From positions 186,001 through 250,000 of the forward strand of contig NZ_BBBJ01000002.1 in the NCBI RefSeq assembly GCF_001316005.1: a DNA stretch of 64,000 bases, read 5' to 3'. Position 1 is the stretch's first letter; every line of letters begins with the position of its first letter. Position numbers and translations under genes: made by a program. Source of the stretch: Vulcanisaeta distributa JCM 11217 (lineage in GTDB: Archaea > Thermoproteota > Thermoprotei > Thermoproteales > Thermocladiaceae). This document shows, one piece after another, positions 63,045 through 64,000 of this stretch. A model generated the notes under the pieces. The model saw only the letters and a list, made by a program, of their open reading frames with translations. It did not search any database and was not told the origin of the DNA.

Positions 63045-63335
63045 TTAGCCACCCTCCGCAGGCGGTAGAAACACTACCTCATCATTATCATTAAGCTTCG
63101 TAGCAAGCCCATTAAGCCACTCAATGGCCTTACCATTAACCAGGACCACGTACTCACCCCCCCTAAGTCTGCCGTCACCATCAAGCACGGCTTCGGCAAA
63201 CTTAGGATTAAACGTATGAGAAATGAGATCAATGAGATCACGCACTGAAAGGCCGTTTGGGGGGGTCTCAAGTTCAATTCTAAATGCACCAATCAACTCA
63301 TAAAGATCACCAAAAAACTTAACCCTAACCCTCAC
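63045..63335 (-). CDS. MoaD/ThiS/Urm1-like ubiquitin-fold protein (SAMP)
   Basis: A 96-residue beta-grasp protein: MRVRVKFFGDLYELIGAFRI, SVRDLIDLISHTFNPKFAEA, GEYVVLVNGKAIEWLNGLAT, NDNDEVVFLPPAEGG. The C-terminal Gly-Gly is the adenylation and thiocarboxylation site used for molybdopterin or tungstopterin synthesis, tRNA 2-thiolation or protein conjugation. Two seven-base runs add residues (ETPPNG and LRGGEY). It precedes lysS in the same direction, 52 bp apart. Confidence 0.85.
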   Translation of the reverse strand: MRVRVKFFGDLYELIGAFRIELETPPNGLSVRDLIDLISHTFNPKFAEAVLDGDGRLRGGEYVVLVNGKAIEWLNGLATKLNDNDEVVFLPPAEGG

Positions 63336-63413
63336 AAATCCAGGGAGACTATGAGCAGCATAAAAATTTAACTCAGTCTATAGTTTGGTAATGATATTTA
63401 ATAAATTGAAAAT

Positions 63414-63512
63414 TGGTGCCCCCCCGGCCGGGATTTGAACCCGGGTCACGGGCTGTCTCCGCTTAAGCTCGAAAGGCCCACATACTTGACCGGGCTATAC
63501 TACCGGGGGGGC
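63414..63512 (-). tRNA. tRNA-Glu(UUC) with a 15-nt intron and encoded CCA
   Basis: Minus-strand tRNA. Anticodon arm TGGGC / CTTTCG / 15-nt intron / A / GCCCG gives anticodon TTC. D arm TAGTATAGCCCGGTCAAGTA, T arm CCGGGTTCAAATCCCGG. The acceptor ends GCACCA, so CCA is encoded. Both acceptor strands contain a seven-base run (GCCCCCCCGG and CCGGGGGGGC); removing exactly three from each gives a perfect 7-bp stem GCCCCGG / CCGGGGC. As written the stem would be 10 bp, which no tRNA tolerates. The promoter ggcttaaaaaccgac lies at about 63531-63545. Confidence 0.9.
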
Positions 63513-63530
63513 TCGTTAATCATTAAATAC

Positions 63531-63545
63531 GTCGGTTTTTAAGCC
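63531..63545 (-). promoter_or_regulatory. TATA box of tRNA-Glu
   Basis: Minus-strand ggcttaaaaaccgac is centred about 26 nt before the tRNA 5' end (63512). Confidence 0.5.
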
Positions 63546-63606
63546 TTTATGCTGTCATTTCCCATTGGGTTAATTAATTTAAGTTCGTATTTTTGCGGTT
63601 GGTTTA

Positions 63607-64000
63607 ATGCCCATCACCGTATTTAGGAGTGGCGATCTTTACTTCATTAGATTTTCAATAAATAGACGCCCTAGGAGGGCTGCCTTCGTCATTGGTAATT
63701 TTACAGCATTCATGAAACCCATCGAGCTTGAATTTTGCGGCTTTGACTACTGCGCATATGTCTCATTACCCCCCCAGGTAAATATTACTATAGGTACTTA
63801 ATCGATGGTGAGGTGGTCCTCGATGATGGCCCTACGGAGAACGGGTTTAACGTGCTTAAGCTCAGCGGCCCTGTTAGGAGGATTCGTGAGAGTAGGCGTA
63901 GGTTGTTCAGGGCTATTTACGGCATTTTCGTTGATAGGTTTGGGTGTAAGAGGGAGGGTGGTCCTAGGGATAGGCTTGGTGGTGATTTATACTTCATTAT
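63607..64000 (+). CDS. Alpha-amylase family glycoside hydrolase, N-terminus (partial, frameshifted)
   Basis: The gene run off the right edge starts at ATG 63607. It reads MPITVFRSGDLYFIRFSINR, then AAFVIGNFTAFMKPIELEFC, and after a break at the seven-C run 63770-63776 (five read LPPGKYYYRYLIDGEVVLDD) continues GPTENGFNVLKLSGPVRRIR, LFRAIYGIFVDRFGCKREGG and GGDLYFI. The beta-sandwich start followed by IFVDRFxxxGGDLxxI is the GH13 neopullulanase/cyclomaltodextrinase layout. It would break down starch, glycogen or cyclodextrins; no signal peptide, so it is likely intracellular. Confidence 0.8.

Overview
This window comes from a hyperthermophilic crenarchaeon of the order Thermoproteales, most like Vulcanisaeta/Caldivirga as I recall those genomes. 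The evidence is archaeal-only genes (Pus10, Rpo4, L21e, S30e, DUF655, class I LysRS, CTP-dependent RibK, Hel308, Cdc48/VAT), a GINS-MCM gene pair, a PaREP2b-type protein, tRNA genes with short introns and encoded CCA ends, C/D box guide RNAs, and TATA boxes about 25-30 nt before leaderless ATG/GTG starts.

The assembly needs a warning. Dozens of G or C runs are 6-8 nt long while runs of exactly 5 are rare, and protein families and both arms of a tRNA acceptor stem show that many of these runs should be 3 nt shorter. A +3 change adds a Gly or Pro in frame; +1 or +2 changes, together with single-base deletions in short 2-3 nt runs, split many conserved genes (hisS, mcm, cdc48, lysS, rpl22, hel308, glcD). 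I give such genes as one CDS with the break positions. I read most breaks as sequence error, not pseudogenes.

Layout. 1-9.2 kb: racemase-like start, MFS transporter, DUF6282 hydrolase, two unusual thiolase-fold genes, prepilin peptidase, hisS, DUF151, YjbQ, roadblock protein, HTH regulator. 9.3-15.5 kb: rmlC, a C/D box sRNA, a LAGLIDADG-like protein, then an information-processing block (pus10, rpl21e, rpo4, DUF655, eIF5A, nadK, nob1-like, rpl22). 15.5-23 kb: M20 peptidase, glycosyltransferase, nucleotidyltransferase, hel308, FAD oxidoreductase, thrB. 23-32.2 kb: carbon metabolism, with a glycolate-oxidase-like operon (glcDEF), an OFA-family transporter and a four-gene pyruvate:ferredoxin oxidoreductase operon. 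32.3-35.3 kb: mcm and GINS. 35.3-44.6 kb: an accessory, partly decayed region with a PD-(D/E)XK coiled-coil protein, a double-motif LAGLIDADG protein, a small zinc protein, S30e, secreted proteins, an MNT-HEPN toxin-antitoxin pair and an AbiEii-like nucleotidyltransferase. 44.7-58.8 kb: methyltransferase, class III aminotransferase, aminopropyltransferase, PLD-like membrane protein, tRNA-Leu, amidohydrolase, aldolase, ribK, a second C/D box sRNA, HTH regulator, HMG-CoA synthase, PaREP2b, cdc48, LbH transferase. 58.8-64 kb: three consecutive coiled-coil genes, a membrane protein, lysS, a MoaD/SAMP-like protein, tRNA-Glu and the start of an alpha-amylase.

Together the genes suggest a heterotroph that oxidises 2-hydroxyacids and 2-oxoacids, makes isoprenoid lipids by the mevalonate route and uses alpha-glucans. 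I saw no CRISPR array, rRNA gene, insertion sequence or provirus.
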